A model generated the notes under the pieces. That model was not told the DNA's origin, ran no database searches, and worked only from the letters and a program-made list of their open reading frames with translations. Both the position numbers and the translations under genes were made by a program. Shown here in pieces: positions 50,010-62,174 of a stretch of DNA of 64,000 bases. Location of the stretch: positions 53,450,356 through 53,514,355 of the forward strand of contig NC_080072.1 in the NCBI RefSeq assembly GCF_949987535.1, read 5' to 3'. The stretch's first letter is position 1. Each line of letters begins with the position of its first letter. The DNA comes from Balaenoptera acutorostrata. Taxonomy: Eukaryota; Chordata; Mammalia; Artiodactyla; Balaenopteridae.

Positions 50010-50553
50010 CCCAAGGGGCAAAAACCGCTACTGCCGCCGCCACTCCCTCACTCCCCAACCATTCCATCAAGTCGCCTCCAATTCAGATATATATCCTCTA
50101 TAACCCAGACCCATTCCCCACCCAGGTGAAAACAATCCAAGAATTTCCTAGGACCCCCTCCCCCACTTCCATAAGATCCGCACTTCTCGGGGCCAAGCCT
50201 CTGGGGAAAACAACGCCCAGATCCCACCCTCCCGGCGCAAGGTTGAAGAGGGCCGGTTCGCCGGTGTGGGCCTCACCGAGCTGAGCAACTGGGATCAGAG
50301 CAAGGAACAAGGGTGGGGCTCAAGGAAGGGAGCTGGGGTCGGTGAGACGACGGAGACCCGAGGAAGAAAGGGATGGACAGGAGGCTGGGGCTGGGCGGGG
50401 TGAGGAGTGGGGAAGGCAGATCCACGGGAGAGGGCCGGGCTGCGGGGAAAGGAGCGGGCGGAGTGGGGGACGGAAGGGTCAGAATCCGAGCGACGGATCA
50501 TGGCGAAGAGGAATGTGTGGCTAACAAGGGTCGGCGAACAGGCTCAAGGGCTA

Positions 50554-50772
<219 letters not shown>

Positions 50773-51234
50773 TCAGCCCAGAGACCTCTCAGACCGACGC
50801 CGCTCCAACCGGTTGACGGGGAGGCTAGAGGAAGGGTCGGCGCCGAGCTCTCTCGGCCCCTGCAGGGCCCGGCAGCGGAGCAAGGCTGGAGAACAAGGCT
50901 CCTCTCACAGGCAGCCGTCGCCGCCGCCTCCCCTCGGAGTCGCCTAGCACCGAGCGAGGCCCGCAGCTGGGAAAGGAAGGAGGGCGGTGTCGGAAGCAGC
51001 CAGGGGTGTGCTCGGGGGTCCCGAGGCTAGAGCCGTTCCCCTCTCAGCACCCGGCACAGAGACTGAGGCGAGGGTGGCGGAGCCGGAGCCGCAGACGCGT
51101 CTGGGACCTCTCACACGCAGCGCTCCAGCTCCACAGCTGCCACCACCACAGCCCAACCTGCTGAGTGCGCGAGCCTGTGGCGCGGCGCGGGGCGAGCCCG
51201 GGCGCGAGCCTGCCGCCCAGCCAGCCACGGCGTA

Positions 51235-51265
<31 letters not shown>

Positions 51266-51266
51266 G
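51235..51266. repeat. (CGTG)n microsatellite in the RAB6A promoter island
   Basis: About eight CGTG/TGCG units form an alternating purine-pyrimidine run roughly 490 nt upstream of the RAB6A start codon. Such runs are length-variable and can adopt Z-DNA. It lies in the likely core promoter or 5' UTR. Confidence 0.9.
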
Positions 51267-51809
51267 CCACAGCCAGCGCCTTCCTGGTTTAGCCTGCTTT
51301 CCCGGCTCCGCCCAGGCAGAGAAGACGTGGGGAGGTTAGGTTTCCCCTCGCGTCGGGAGAAGCAGGGAGATGGGGGGGTGGAGCCTGGGAGAGCTGACGG
51401 GGTAGAATAAGGAGCACTTATGTCACTTACGGGATGAGCCAATCGGAAGAGGTTAAGGGCGGGCAGAGATGGCGAGTGAGGTGGCAGCGCCAGAGCGCGC
51501 GCGGTGCCCTCCTGCGGTGGAAAGCGTCTCACCGTGGCGGCCATGCGAAGTGTGGCCCGTCGCAACCTGAGGGGAGGCGAGGGAATTGGGGCGAAGGCGG
51601 GGCCAGAATGGAGGTGGCATTGACCCCAAGTGTGGGTGAAGTCGGAAGGCCCTGAGGTGTACAGAAGGTTCCTCTTTCCTGAGCCCTCAGCTCTGCCTCA
51701 CAGTTTTCAGATCCGCCCTTCACCTCTGCACCCGCCTTCTCCATCTTCTTTCTTATAATTCCTCAGACGATACCCTACTAGGTACTGTTGCTCCCAGGAG
51801 TTTTGTAAC

Positions 51810-51925
51810 AGAAGCAGGGCCTCCACATTTTTGTAGACAAGGAAGCTGAAGGTCATAGGAAGGAAATGATTTACAAAATCCGCAGAGCCATAAAGTGGAA
51901 CCCAGGTTTTGTCTTTTCCCCCAAT
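51810..51925 (-). mobile_element. MIR fragment
   Basis: AGACAAGGAAGCTGAAGGTC and TGGAACCCAGGTTTTGTCTT match the reverse MIR middle. Confidence 0.6.
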
Positions 51926-52084
51926 TGAACCTCCACAACCTCCTCGTTGATAAGACCATCCACTTCCCTAACCTGACCTGGCTTGGTCTTCTCTTACCAA
52001 CCTTTGTTCCTCAGATATGAACAGTTCTAAGTGACCCCCACCTTCTACTGTGATAGAAAAGGAGTTACACGTCATGTAAAACAA

Positions 52085-52195
52085 ACCCTTCATTTCACAG
52101 GTGGTGAAACTGAGGCCCAGGTAGGAAAATGGGGTTGCAAAAAGGTCACACAACAAATTAGAGGTAGAGCATGGCCCTGATGTGGGGAAGTAGAC
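52085..52195 (-). mobile_element. MIR fragment
   Basis: TTCACAGGTGGTGAAACTGA and AAGGTCACACAACAAATTAG match the reverse MIR core. Confidence 0.75.
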
Positions 52196-52210
52196 ATTGA
52201 AAGATCACCT

Positions 52211-52582
52211 GGGGACTTACCTGGTGGCGTAATGGTTAAGAATCTGCCTGCCAATGCAGGGGACACGGGTTTGAGCCCTGGCCTGGGAAGATCCCACATG
52301 CTGCGGAGCAACTAAGTCTGTACACAACTACTGAGCCTGCGCTCTAGAGCCTGTGAGCCACAACTACTGAGCCTGTGCTCTAGAGCCCGTGAGCCACAAC
52401 TACTGAAGCCCGCGCGCTTAGAGCCCATGCTCCACAACAAAGAGAAGCCACCAAAATGAGAAGCCCGCACACTGCAACGAAGAGTAGCCCCCGCTCGCCG
52501 CAATTAGAGGAAGCCCGCGTGCAGCAACGAAGACCCAATGCAGCCAAAAATAAATAAATAAATTTATTAAAAAATAAAATAA
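52211..52582 (+). mobile_element. CHR SINE, long variant
   Basis: Its target AAAGATCACCT is duplicated at 52200 and 52583, and the same 10-mer also ends the adjacent L1. Confidence 0.93.
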
Positions 52583-52593
52583 AAAGATCACCT

Positions 52594-52874
52594 TTCTACA
52601 GATGTAGAAAACAAACATGGTTTACGGGAGGGGAGGATTAAATTAATAGATTAGGATTGACATATACAGACTACTATATATAAAATAGATAACTAATAAG
52701 AACCTATTGTATAGCACAGGGAACTCTACTCAATACTCTGTAATGACCTATATGGGAAAAGAATCTAAAAAAGAGTGGATATATGTATATGTATAACTGA
52801 TTCACTTTGCTGTACAGCAGAAACTAACACAACATTGTAAATCAACTATACTCCAATAAAAACTAATTTTAAAA
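52594..52874 (+). mobile_element. 5'-truncated L1 3' end sharing a target with a SINE
   Basis: L1 3' UTR (ACTACTATATATAAAATAGA; AGCACAGGGAACTCTACTCA; GTAAATCAACTATACTCCAA) directly follows a CHR SINE. The 10-nt target AAAGATCACC occurs before the SINE, between the two elements and after the L1. Confidence 0.9.
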
Positions 52875-53079
52875 AAAGATCACCCATTCCTTCTAAAGCA
52901 GGGCTTCTGAATCTGCTGTGGGTGAGCCTCCCTTAAATTAGACATCTGCAGCATGTGTATTTTTCTGTGGAGAGAATCCATAGCTTTCATCAGATTTTCA
53001 ACCCAGTTCATGACCCCAAAAATGAAGGTTAATGTCACACTCAAGAGGAGCTCAGGAATACATGGCAACTAAGTGTAAT

Positions 53080-53350
53080 GTGGATATAACTAACATGATA
53101 ACTAAACTGGTAAGTTTTAAGCTGAATGGGATCCTGGAACAGAAAAAGGACATTAGGCAAAAACTAAGGAAATCTGAATAAATATGGACTTTAGTTAATT
53201 ACAATGTATCAATACTGGTACATTAATTGTAACAAATGTACTGATGTAAGATATTAATAGAGGAAACTGGGGATGGGGAGAAGTATATGCAGACTTTCTG
53301 TACTGTCTGCTCAATTTTTCTGTAAATCTAAAACTTTTAAAAAATAAGAT
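53080..53350 (+). mobile_element. Old L1 3' end (copy 3 of 3)
   Basis: The same family again: GGGATCCTGGAACAGAAAAA, AATGTATCAATACTGGTACA and TTTTTCTGTAAATCTAAAAC. Confidence 0.65.
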
Positions 53351-53524
53351 CTATTAATAAAAGATAAATAAAGGTTAAGAATTATCAAATTAGAGAATTT
53401 ATAATCCACACCTTACCATACTTCAGCCACAACTCACCATACGATGGGACAGCATTCGAAAAAGTAATCCTTGGCCTTGAAAAGGACACTTTTAAAAACT
53501 GGTATCAAAAATAGTTCCAAGTTA

Positions 53525-53848
53525 GGGCTTCCCTGGTGGCGCAGTGGTTGAGAATCTGCCTGCCAATGCAGGGGACACGGGTTCGAGCCCTGGTCCGGGA
53601 AGATCCCACATGCCGCGGAGCAACTAGGCCCGTGAGCCACAGTTACTGAGCCTGCGCGTCTGGAGCCTGTGCTCCGCAACAAGAGAGGCCACGATAGTGA
53701 GAGGCCCGTGCACCGCGATGAAGAGTGGCCCCCGCTTGCCGCAACTAGAGAAAGCCCTCGCACAGAAACGAAGACTCAACACAGTCATAAATAAATAAAT
53801 AAATAAATAAATAAAAGAACATGAATTTCTTTAAAAAAAAAAAAAAAA
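53525..53848 (+). mobile_element. CHR-2-like SINE with two-part tail
   Basis: After the AAAT-repeat tail there are about 17 nt of other sequence (GAACATGAATTTCTTT) and then a 17-nt A run. AGTTCCAAGTTA is duplicated at 53513 and 53849. Confidence 0.93.
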
Positions 53849-54874
53849 AGTTCCAAGTTAATAATAAAAAATAAGTCCTTAAATTTGTGTATAGAGCCTT
53901 ACCATTCACAAAACACACTTATGTACATTTTCTCATTATTAGAGGGTTATTGTTTACTTAGCTGTAGAAATGGCAGGATCAAACAAGTGCCTTCTCAAAC
54001 CCAGGGATGAATTGCTGAATGAACTAGAATAAATTAAGGGGAGGAAAAGAGATTCTTAAATTTTCATTTATTCTGGCCTATCAAGACAACAGCTATAACC
54101 CCAAATCTCCTTCTCTATTAAAATTTACTAACTTCTACTTCCTCTCAGCCAAGCAGCAGAAAGATTTTAGATCATGCATCTAAAATGAAATGGTAGAAAC
54201 CTGAGTTGTGATATGGATGTTTGATTTTTCTTTTTTAATACTTGAGTTTAAAAGTAGCTTGTCAGGTCTGATAAGGCTCGCCCCAACAGTAACCCAGAAC
54301 CCTAGTACACACAAAGAGCAGCCAATACCAAGACAATATATAAGAAGAAAAGCTCTGCAAACAAAAATAAGTGGCTATTTTTTTCTTTCTGATGGGTACC
54401 AGGTTTTCATTATGTTTCCTGAAATAGCTTTAAAGTAACATCTGAGGCTTGGAACTATAATTACTTTGTACTTCCTCCAGAACTTTATGAATCAATTCTT
54501 CCCTGCTGCTTTGGTCTCTGTAATCACCTAGGTAGGTGAGGCTGTTCCTATCATTTTGGAGAGCAATATGATATAATCCACCTCTTACCTCAGATGTTTT
54601 TAATGTTTTAACTTAGCATTTTGCGTTGATACATATAAGGCCTCATTCTCCTCTGAAGCCAAAATCATATTTATTAAGTGCTCTGTGTAAGTCATATGTT
54701 TTATCTTTAGAGATCTTATGGTCTAAAAGTTACATATTATGTGCTATGGGGTTCATCAAACGGAGAAATTACTTGGGAGAAGGAGGAATTAAAGAGGCCT
54801 TTTTCAAGGGTGCTTTCACCAGCACTTTCACTTCAATGATTTCTCTTAATCTTGAACACGTGCACCTCCCTCCC

Positions 54875-55170
54875 TCGTCCCAATTCCTACTCATTCTTTA
54901 GGTATCATCTTTAAAAAGTCCTCAAAAAGACCTCTCTGTCTGCTTGCATTCCACCAAAGAGTGTAAGTACTCCTGCCTGTCCTCCCATTGTACCCTATTC
55001 TTCCCCATCATTTAATTGTTTTTGTTAATTGTCAGTCTTCCCCACCTGACTATAAGCTTCATGAGATCAAAACTCATGTCTTGTATTCCCAGCACTTGCA
55101 GAGTGCTTGCTCCACAGCAAGCATGCAACAGATATTTGCTGAGTAAATGAAATAAATGAGGGAGATTATT
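54875..55170 (+). mobile_element. L2 3' end
   Basis: CTACTCATTCTTTAGGTATC, CTGACTATAAGCTTCATGAG and AACAGATATTTGCTGAGTAA follow the L2 3' region in order. Confidence 0.8.
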
Positions 55171-55582
55171 TTTAGTTTTCTTCAAAAGGTGAATGGGATT
55201 TGGGCACGTGGAGATGGAAGGGCAAGAGCGTTTTGGAGAAAGAGAACGTCACTTAAAATCATGTGATGTAAATTGATACTGCATTCCTTTACAACACTTG
55301 TGAAAAAGATGCCCAGATCAGATCTCATAACTAAAAACTGGGGACAATGGAAGAGGACAGCTTTGGCAGCTCCAAAGGGAAAGTACCTAGAGCTGTTTTT
55401 TTGATCAGTTTAAAAGGGATTGTTAATTTGAAGCCCATGAGTATAAGCAGGAATCTAACACACAGAAATTGTAATATAATTACAGCTTGACTTTCTGCCC
55501 CAGAGACAAAAAACTTCTTGAGGGAGGACTGAGATTTCATCTTATTCCCTGTGACAGATACTATTTGTTGCCTATCCAACAA

Positions 55583-55585
<3 letters not shown>

Positions 55586-55621
<36 letters not shown>

Positions 55622-55622
55622 A
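55586..55622. repeat. (CA)n microsatellite
   Basis: AC repeat with one AA interruption, intergenic. Confidence 0.95.
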
Positions 55623-56026
55623 ATTTCCACAATATATATTGGAAATGACAGATACTGTTCCAGCTTCCCTTCAGCTAAGCTATAGGCACCTAACTTGATC
55701 TGAGCCAGTGGGATACAAAGGAAATGTCCCAGAGACTGCTGAGATAAATTTTCTTCCTTGATGAGAAGAGATAGATGAGGAAAAACTGCCATTTTTCTGC
55801 CATTGGATATGGTTATATAAGGACATGATATCTAGAGCAAAGACATCTTGTGAACATTAACATATAATCCTGAAGAAAAAAGCCAACCACTGATGATGGC
55901 TAAGCAAAAAGCTAAAAGGCCTCATTGGGCCACTGTACCAACCCTGGAACTGGACTTCCTCTGGATTTCTTTTTAGCAAGATAATAAATGTCTTTATATG
56001 TATTAATGTCTTCATAATATGTCTTT

Positions 56027-56300
56027 TTTTTTTTTATGGCTGTGTTGGGTCTTCGTTTCTGTGCGAGGGCTTTCTCTAGTTGCGGCAAGTGGGGGCCACT
56101 CTTCATCGCAGTGTGCGGGCCTATCACTATCACGGCCTCTCTTGTTGCGGAGCACAGGCTCCAGATGTGCAGGCTCAGCAATTGTGGCTCACGGGCCTAG
56201 TCGCTCCGCGGCATGTGGGATCTTCCCAGACCAGGGCTCGAACCCGTGTCCCCTGCATTGGCAGGCAGACTCCCAACCACTGCGCCACCAGGGAAGCCCC
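56027..56300 (-). mobile_element. CHR-2-like SINE
   Basis: Reverse; CATAATATGTCTTT (56013) and CATAATATATCTTT (56301) flank it. Confidence 0.94.
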
Positions 56301-56409
56301 CATAATATATCTTTGTCATTGTTACTTGCAGCTGAAAGCATCTGACATTCTCATCTTTAGATCCCTTAAAACACCTCACACAACTCCTTGAACATTAAGC
56401 ACTCGATAC

Positions 56410-56422
56410 TGTGTGTGTGTGC

Positions 56423-56459
<37 letters not shown>

Positions 56460-56503
56460 ATATATACGTGTGTGTGTATATATATATATGTATATATATA
56501 TAA
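56410..56503. repeat. (GT)n/(TA)n compound microsatellite
   Basis: Two GT blocks (56411-56420 and 56425-56455) pass into TATATACGTGTGTG and then a TA-rich run, about 94 nt of nearly alternating purine-pyrimidine. Confidence 0.95.
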
Positions 56504-56920
56504 AATACAGTAGTGGTTACCAAACTGTAATGTCTATTTCTGTTTACTACCCCCTAAAAAGGATTTATTACTCTTGGAGAGGCAGGAAATCAATAAAAGG
56601 AGAAAAACTGCCTAGGTAAAAGGACTGAAATCATATTGCTCATATCTGAAACAAATAATAGCTCTGGCAGGAATTCAAATTCCATCAAATGTGAAGCCCT
56701 TCTAACCTACTCTGCAAGTTATTAGAATCATTGCTACTAAAAATAATAGTGGGTCAATATACAAAGCATAAAAATGACAAATGCCCAATAATTCAAGGTG
56801 ACCAGTTAAATAAGCACAATTAACACAAGGTATGTTTAAGCAAGTCTCATTTCAAAAAGACTACAATTAAAAAAAAAAAAAAAAAGACATACGAGGCCTC
56901 ATGTCAAAACCTGTTTTCCA

Positions 56921-57264
56921 GGGGCTTCCCTGGTGGCGCAGTGGTTGAGAATCTGCCTGCTAATGCAGGGGACACGGGTTCGAGCCCTGGTCTGGGAAGA
57001 TCCCACATGCCACGGAGCAGCTGGGCCCGTGAGCCACAACTGCTGAGCCTGCGCGTCTGGAGCCTGTGCTCCGCAACAAGAGAGGCCGCGATAGTGAGAG
57101 GCCCGCGCACCGCGATGAAGAGCGGTCCCCGCACTGCGATGAAGAGTGGCCCCCACTTGCCGCAACTGGAGAAAGCCCTCGCACGAACCGAAGACCCAAC
57201 ACAGCCAAAAATAAATAAATAAATAAATAAAGTAGCTATAAAATTAAAAAAAAAAAATCACTTT
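56921..57264 (+). mobile_element. CHR-2-like SINE with internal tandem duplication
   Basis: The 'gcaccgcgatgaagag' module is present twice near 57105-57150. A perfect 15-nt duplication AAAACCTGTTTTCCA lies at 56906 and 57265; the tail contains non-A sequence (GTAGCTATAAAATT and TCACTTT). Confidence 0.94.
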
Positions 57265-57279
57265 AAAACCTGTTTTCCA

Positions 57280-58830
57280 AATACCTTGACCTTCAAGGAT
57301 GTGCCATGGTAGAAGTATAAATGTTATTCAGTCAAGGTGGAGGAGAAGGCAGTTAGAACTTCAATGGAATTGTTCTACCTATGATTATGACCAGTTTATA
57401 AGCTATGCCACAAGATATCTTTGCTGCAGAGTGATCTATAAAATCTATTTTTGATAATTCCATTTTGTTCCATTCATGTGAATCATGGTCCTTGTTATGA
57501 ATAATGTGATTTCTCAGAGCCTTAGATTTGAGGTGTTACTTCTAGGTTTTGAAACTGCAGTGGGAGAAGAGGCTGCTTCTTTTTGTGTAGGTCCAGAATG
57601 TGTAATATCTGACACATTGCTGGAACTCTCCTCTCCCCACACTCTATCCCCCACAAATAATAAAGTCTCCTCTAAGATGTGCCGGAGAATGAATCACTCC
57701 ACTTGCTACTAAGAGATAATCTCTCTCACAGTAGAAGAGAACAACTGCTTCTACTGCTGTTTATGTAAAGAACAGAGCATCTTAGGACAGAAAAATGAGA
57801 CCAATACTGTTTGCACTGAAATGCCAACAGACTGTACAGCCAAACTGTAACTTGCCTAAGATGCTAAGAGAAACCATCTCTTAGTGAACATTTCTTCAGA
57901 TTTTTGAATTTTAAATAAAAATCAAAAGAAATCGAAATCATTATGGTAGCTTATAGCTGAAACTATCCAGTGAGATAATAAGCTGCAATGCCATTCAGAA
58001 AAATTGAACAAACTTCCAATTTTAGGATGGTAGATTAAAGGAGTTTCTGCCTCCTTCCTTTTCCGAAATTGTTCCAAAACAAGAAGAAAAAGTAAAAACG
58101 CAAACTCTGGCTTTGACATCTCTAACCCAGACCCGTAATATTTTAAGTTGGGCGACAAAGATAGAGCAACGGTAACTGACTAAACAGAGGATAGAAAGTG
58201 CTTACTGAAGGGGAAAGTAACAAGAAGCAAGTCAATCAGCCAAGCAGAACCCCAGAAAGGATCAGGAATGTGAAGTACCAGGTACCACAGAAGGTAGGGA
58301 AGAGAAAAGGGGCCCAAAACAAGGGAATTGTATCAAAGACTATATAAACAGTAGTTACAAACCTATTCCCATCTTTGGAGGAATGGCACATAAGAGGATC
58401 TAGGCTCATAAACCAGGCATAGTAGACTACTAGGGTGAGGTGCTGTCAGAAGATATGGGGATTGATAACCAATGGTCTCTCTCCAAGTACCTTTCATAAC
58501 ACTGGCAGCATCTTATAAGCCTGAAAAAGAGATGGAAAGGTCCTTCTGTATATAAGCTGAAACATCCCAGAGAAAGGACCTGTAAGTTCTGAATATAGAG
58601 GTAACTTCAATAAAAAAGCCAGTTCACCACCAAATCATCTATAATGAACCCTTCTAATCAAGAAATTCTACCCCTCACATTGAGCTTCCAATTACGTTGA
58701 TGCTTCTCTTAAATCTGAACAAACTGTAAAAGTTTGCCATATATTTGATAAAATCTCCAATATGAAATAAAGAAAAATAAAACAAATAAGCCAGCAAAAA
58801 GAAAGATAGATAGAAAAGAAAGTCTATGAT
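57280..58830. other. Intergenic stretch, no recognised element
   Basis: Mixed unique-looking DNA without SINE or L1 copies. No splice-flanked coding segment is recognised. Confidence 0.45.
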
Positions 58831-58845
58831 AAAAGCTATTGCATT

Positions 58846-59143
58846 GGGCTTCCCTGGTGGCGCAGTGGTTGAGAATCTGCCTGCCAATGCAGGGGACACG
58901 GGTTCGAGCCCTGGTCTGGGAAGATCCCACATGCCGCGGAGCAACTAAGCCCGTGAGCCACAATTACTGAGCCTGCGCGTCTGGAGCCTGTGCTCCGCAA
59001 CAAGAGAGGCCGCGATGGTGAGAGGCCCGCGCACCGCGATGAAGAGTGGCCCCCGCTTGCCGCAACTGGAGAAAGCCCTCGCACAGAAACGAAGACCCAA
59101 CACAGCCATAAATAAATAAATAAATAAATAAAATTTAAAAAAA
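58846..59143 (+). mobile_element. CHR-2-like SINE, left arm of an inverted pair
   Basis: AAAAGCTATTGCATT is duplicated at 58831 and 59144. It lies 18 nt from a reverse SINE that used the same target. Confidence 0.95.
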
Positions 59144-59161
59144 AAAAGCTATTGCATTTTT

Positions 59162-59454
59162 CATTTTATTTATTTATTTATTTATTTTTGGCTGCATTGG
59201 GTCTTTGTTGATGCATGCAAGATTTCTCTAGTTGTGGAGAGCTGGTGCTACTCTTTGTTGTGGTGCGTGGACTTCTCATTGCAGTGGCTTCTCTTGTTGT
59301 GGAGCATGGGTACTAGGTGCTTGGGCTTCAGTAGTTGTGGCACATGGGCTTAGTTGCTCCATGGCATGTGGGATCTTCCTGGACCAGGGCTTGAACCCGT
59401 GTCGCCTACATTGGCAGGCGGATTCTTAACCACTGTGCCACCAGGGAAGTCCCA
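59162..59454 (-). mobile_element. CHR SINE, right arm of an inverted pair
   Basis: CTATTGCATTTTT is duplicated at 59149 and 59455. A different subtype from the left arm, and internally shortened. Confidence 0.94.
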
Positions 59455-59936
59455 CTATTGCATTTTTGAAGGAAGAGCAAGATTCTATTTTAAAAAAAGA
59501 ACACTGTTTCAAAACAGGCTTTCTTGGAAATTAAAATTATGATAGCCAAAGTTTAAAAATAGAATAATTGGAAGATACCATTAAGGAAATATTCCAGAAA
59601 GCATAGCAAAAAGCTAAGAGATGAACACTAGATAATTTGAGGAGTATATAAGATTACTCCAGGAGACTCATGCAAATAATAGAAATTATATATAGAGAGA
59701 ATGAAGAAAACTTTAATGCAGAGGTTATTATAAAATAAATTATATAAAATAAGTTCTCACACCTGGGAGACATGAGTTTCCAAATTGAAAGTGTATGTCA
59801 GAGGCCCAGCAAAAATAAAAGAAGATCATTTCAGTTCACATCATCATGAAATTCCACATCAGAGACAAAAGAAGATCTTAAAAGTTCCCAGAAATTAAAA
59901 CAGGACATATCAAAAGGATTAAAAACCAGAAAAGGG

Positions 59937-60236
59937 AGACTTCCCTGATGGTCCAGTGGTGAAGAGTATGTCTTCTGATGCAGGGGACGAGGGTTCGATC
60001 CCTGGTTGGGGAACTAGGATCCCCCATGCCTTGGGGTAACTAAACCTGCGTGCCACAACTGCTGAGCTTGTGCACCTCAAGTAGAGAGCCCACGTGCTGC
60101 AAATTACAGAGCCCACGTGCTCTGGAGCCCTTGCGCCACAACTAGAGAGAGAAAACTGCATGCCTCAACGAAGATCCCACATGCTGCAACTAACACATGG
60201 CACGGCCAAAAAAATAAAATAAATTAAAAAAAAAAC
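59937..60236 (+). mobile_element. CHR SINE, diverged variant
   Basis: Head GAGACTTCCCTGATGGTCCA, an unusual body with CTGCATGCCTCAACGAAGAT, and an A-rich tail. Confidence 0.9.
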
Positions 60237-61017
60237 AGAAATGGCATCAATGTTCTCAATAATAACATTGGAAGTTGGGGGAAAAAACAAAGAAACTTCT
60301 AAGTGAAAAGATTTTCAGACTAGAATTCTATTCCCAGGCAAACTATCATTTAAATGTGCAGGTAGAGTAAAATATTTCCAGATATACAAGGTCTCAAAAA
60401 TTCACTCTTTTCCAAAAAGCTATTGAAGAAGCCAAACAAGGAGTTAAACAAAAGAAAAGGAAGTTATAGATCTAGAAATAGTAGATCTTACACAGGAAAG
60501 AAGTAAAAGGTATTCCTAGGAAAAGCAAAAAAAGTCTAGAGAGTAACCAACCCAGACAGAGCAGAAGGATGTAGGTAAATTTAACCATACAGAAAATGGA
60601 GTTGAAGGAAAACTTGCCAACAAGTGCAAAAAAACTAGACAAATGAAAAATAGCATTTTAGCACTATTAGACTTTTAAAAACTGTGCATATATACACTTG
60701 AATTAAACATACTTGAATTTTATAAATGGTGTTGGGAAAACTGGACAGTCACATGCAAAAAAAATGAAACTAGACCACTATCGCACACCGTACACAAAAA
60801 TCAACTCAAAATAGATTAAACACTTGAATGTAAGACTTAAAACAATAAAACTCCTAAAAGAAAACATAGGTAGTACTTTCTTTGACATTTGTCTTAGCAA
60901 TATCTTTCTAGATGTGTCTACTCAGGCAAGGGAAACAAAAAAATAAACAAATGGGACTACATCAAACTAAAAAGCTTCTGCACAGCAAAAGAAACTATCA
61001 ACAAAACAAAATGACAA

Positions 61018-61357
61018 GGACTTCCCTGGTGGCGCAGTGGTTAAGAATCTGCCTGCTAATGCAGGGGACACAGGTTCAATCCCTGGTCCAGGAAGATCCC
61101 ACATGCCACGGAGCAACGAAGCCCATGTGCCACAACTACTGAGCCTGTGCTCTAGAGCCCACGAGCCACAACTACTGAGCCTGCGTGCTGCAACTACTGA
61201 AGTCTGCGCACCTAGAGCCCGTGCTCCACAACAAGAGAAGCCACCACAATGAGAAGCCCACGCACTGCAACAAAGAGTAGTCCCCACTCACTGCAACTGG
61301 AGAAAGCCTGCATGCAGCAACGAAGACCCAACTCAGCCAAAACAAAACAAAACAAAC
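61018..61357 (+). mobile_element. CHR SINE, long variant, in L1
   Basis: Inserted in L1 ORF2; ACAAAATGACAA is repeated on both sides. Confidence 0.94.
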
Positions 61358-61852
61358 ACAAAATGACAACCTACTGAATGGGAGAAGATATTTGCAAATG
61401 AAATATTCGATAAGGGGTTTATACCCAAAATATATAAAGAACTTATACAATTCAACAAAAAAAAAAACAAGCAACCCAATTTAAAAATGGGCAGAGGAGC
61501 TGAATAGACATTTTTCCAGAGAAGACAAACAGATGGCTAACTGGCACGGGAAAAGATGTTCAACAGCACTAATTATTAGGGAAATGCAAATGAAAACTAC
61601 AATGAGATATCATCTCACAACTGTTAGAACGACTATTATCAAAAAGGCAAGATATAGCAAGTGTTGGTGAGGATGTGGAGAAATGGGAACCCTTGTGCAC
61701 AGTTGGGGGTAATGTAAATTGGTGCAGCTACTGTGGAAAACAGTATGGGGATTCCTCAAAAAATTAAGAATAGAACTACCATATGATCCAACTGTCCCAC
61801 CTCTGGGTATTTATCCAAAGAACATGAAAACACTAATTCAGAAAGATATATG

Positions 61853-62174
61853 GGGGGGCTTCCCTGGTGGTGCAGTGGTTAAGAATCCACCTGCCAATGC
61901 AGGGGACATGGGTTCGAGCCCTGGTCCGGGAAGATCCCACATGCCGCGGAGCAACTAAGCCCGTGCGCCACAACTACTGAGCCTGCGTGCCACAACTACT
62001 GAAGCCCGCACGCCTAGAGCCTGTGCTCTGCAACGAAAGAAGCCACCACAATGAAGCCTGTGCACCGCAACGAAGAGTAGCCCCCACTCGCCGCAACTAG
62101 AGAAAGCCCGTGCACAGCAATGAAGACCCAACACAGCCAAAAATAAATAAAAATAAAATAAATTAATTTAAAAA
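61853..62174 (+). mobile_element. CHR SINE, long variant, in L1
   Basis: Inserted in the same L1; AAAGATATATG is duplicated at 61842 and 62175. Confidence 0.95.

Larger units (their letters stand above)
53861..56012. other. Intergenic stretch right of RAB6A
   Basis: It contains an L2 end and a CA repeat; no exon is recognised. An open frame of 153 codons at 55331-55792 (minus) runs through the CA repeat and is not credible as a gene. Confidence 0.5.

Noticed and set aside
50944..51565. Long open frames in the CpG island, one with a repeated THAR peptide
   Set aside because: They come from GC-rich DNA and the CGTG repeat read on the minus strand. They have no domain, splice context or conservation signal.
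55331..55792. A 153-codon minus-strand open frame
   Set aside because: It runs through a CA microsatellite, which gives a VC repeat peptide, and shows no other gene feature.
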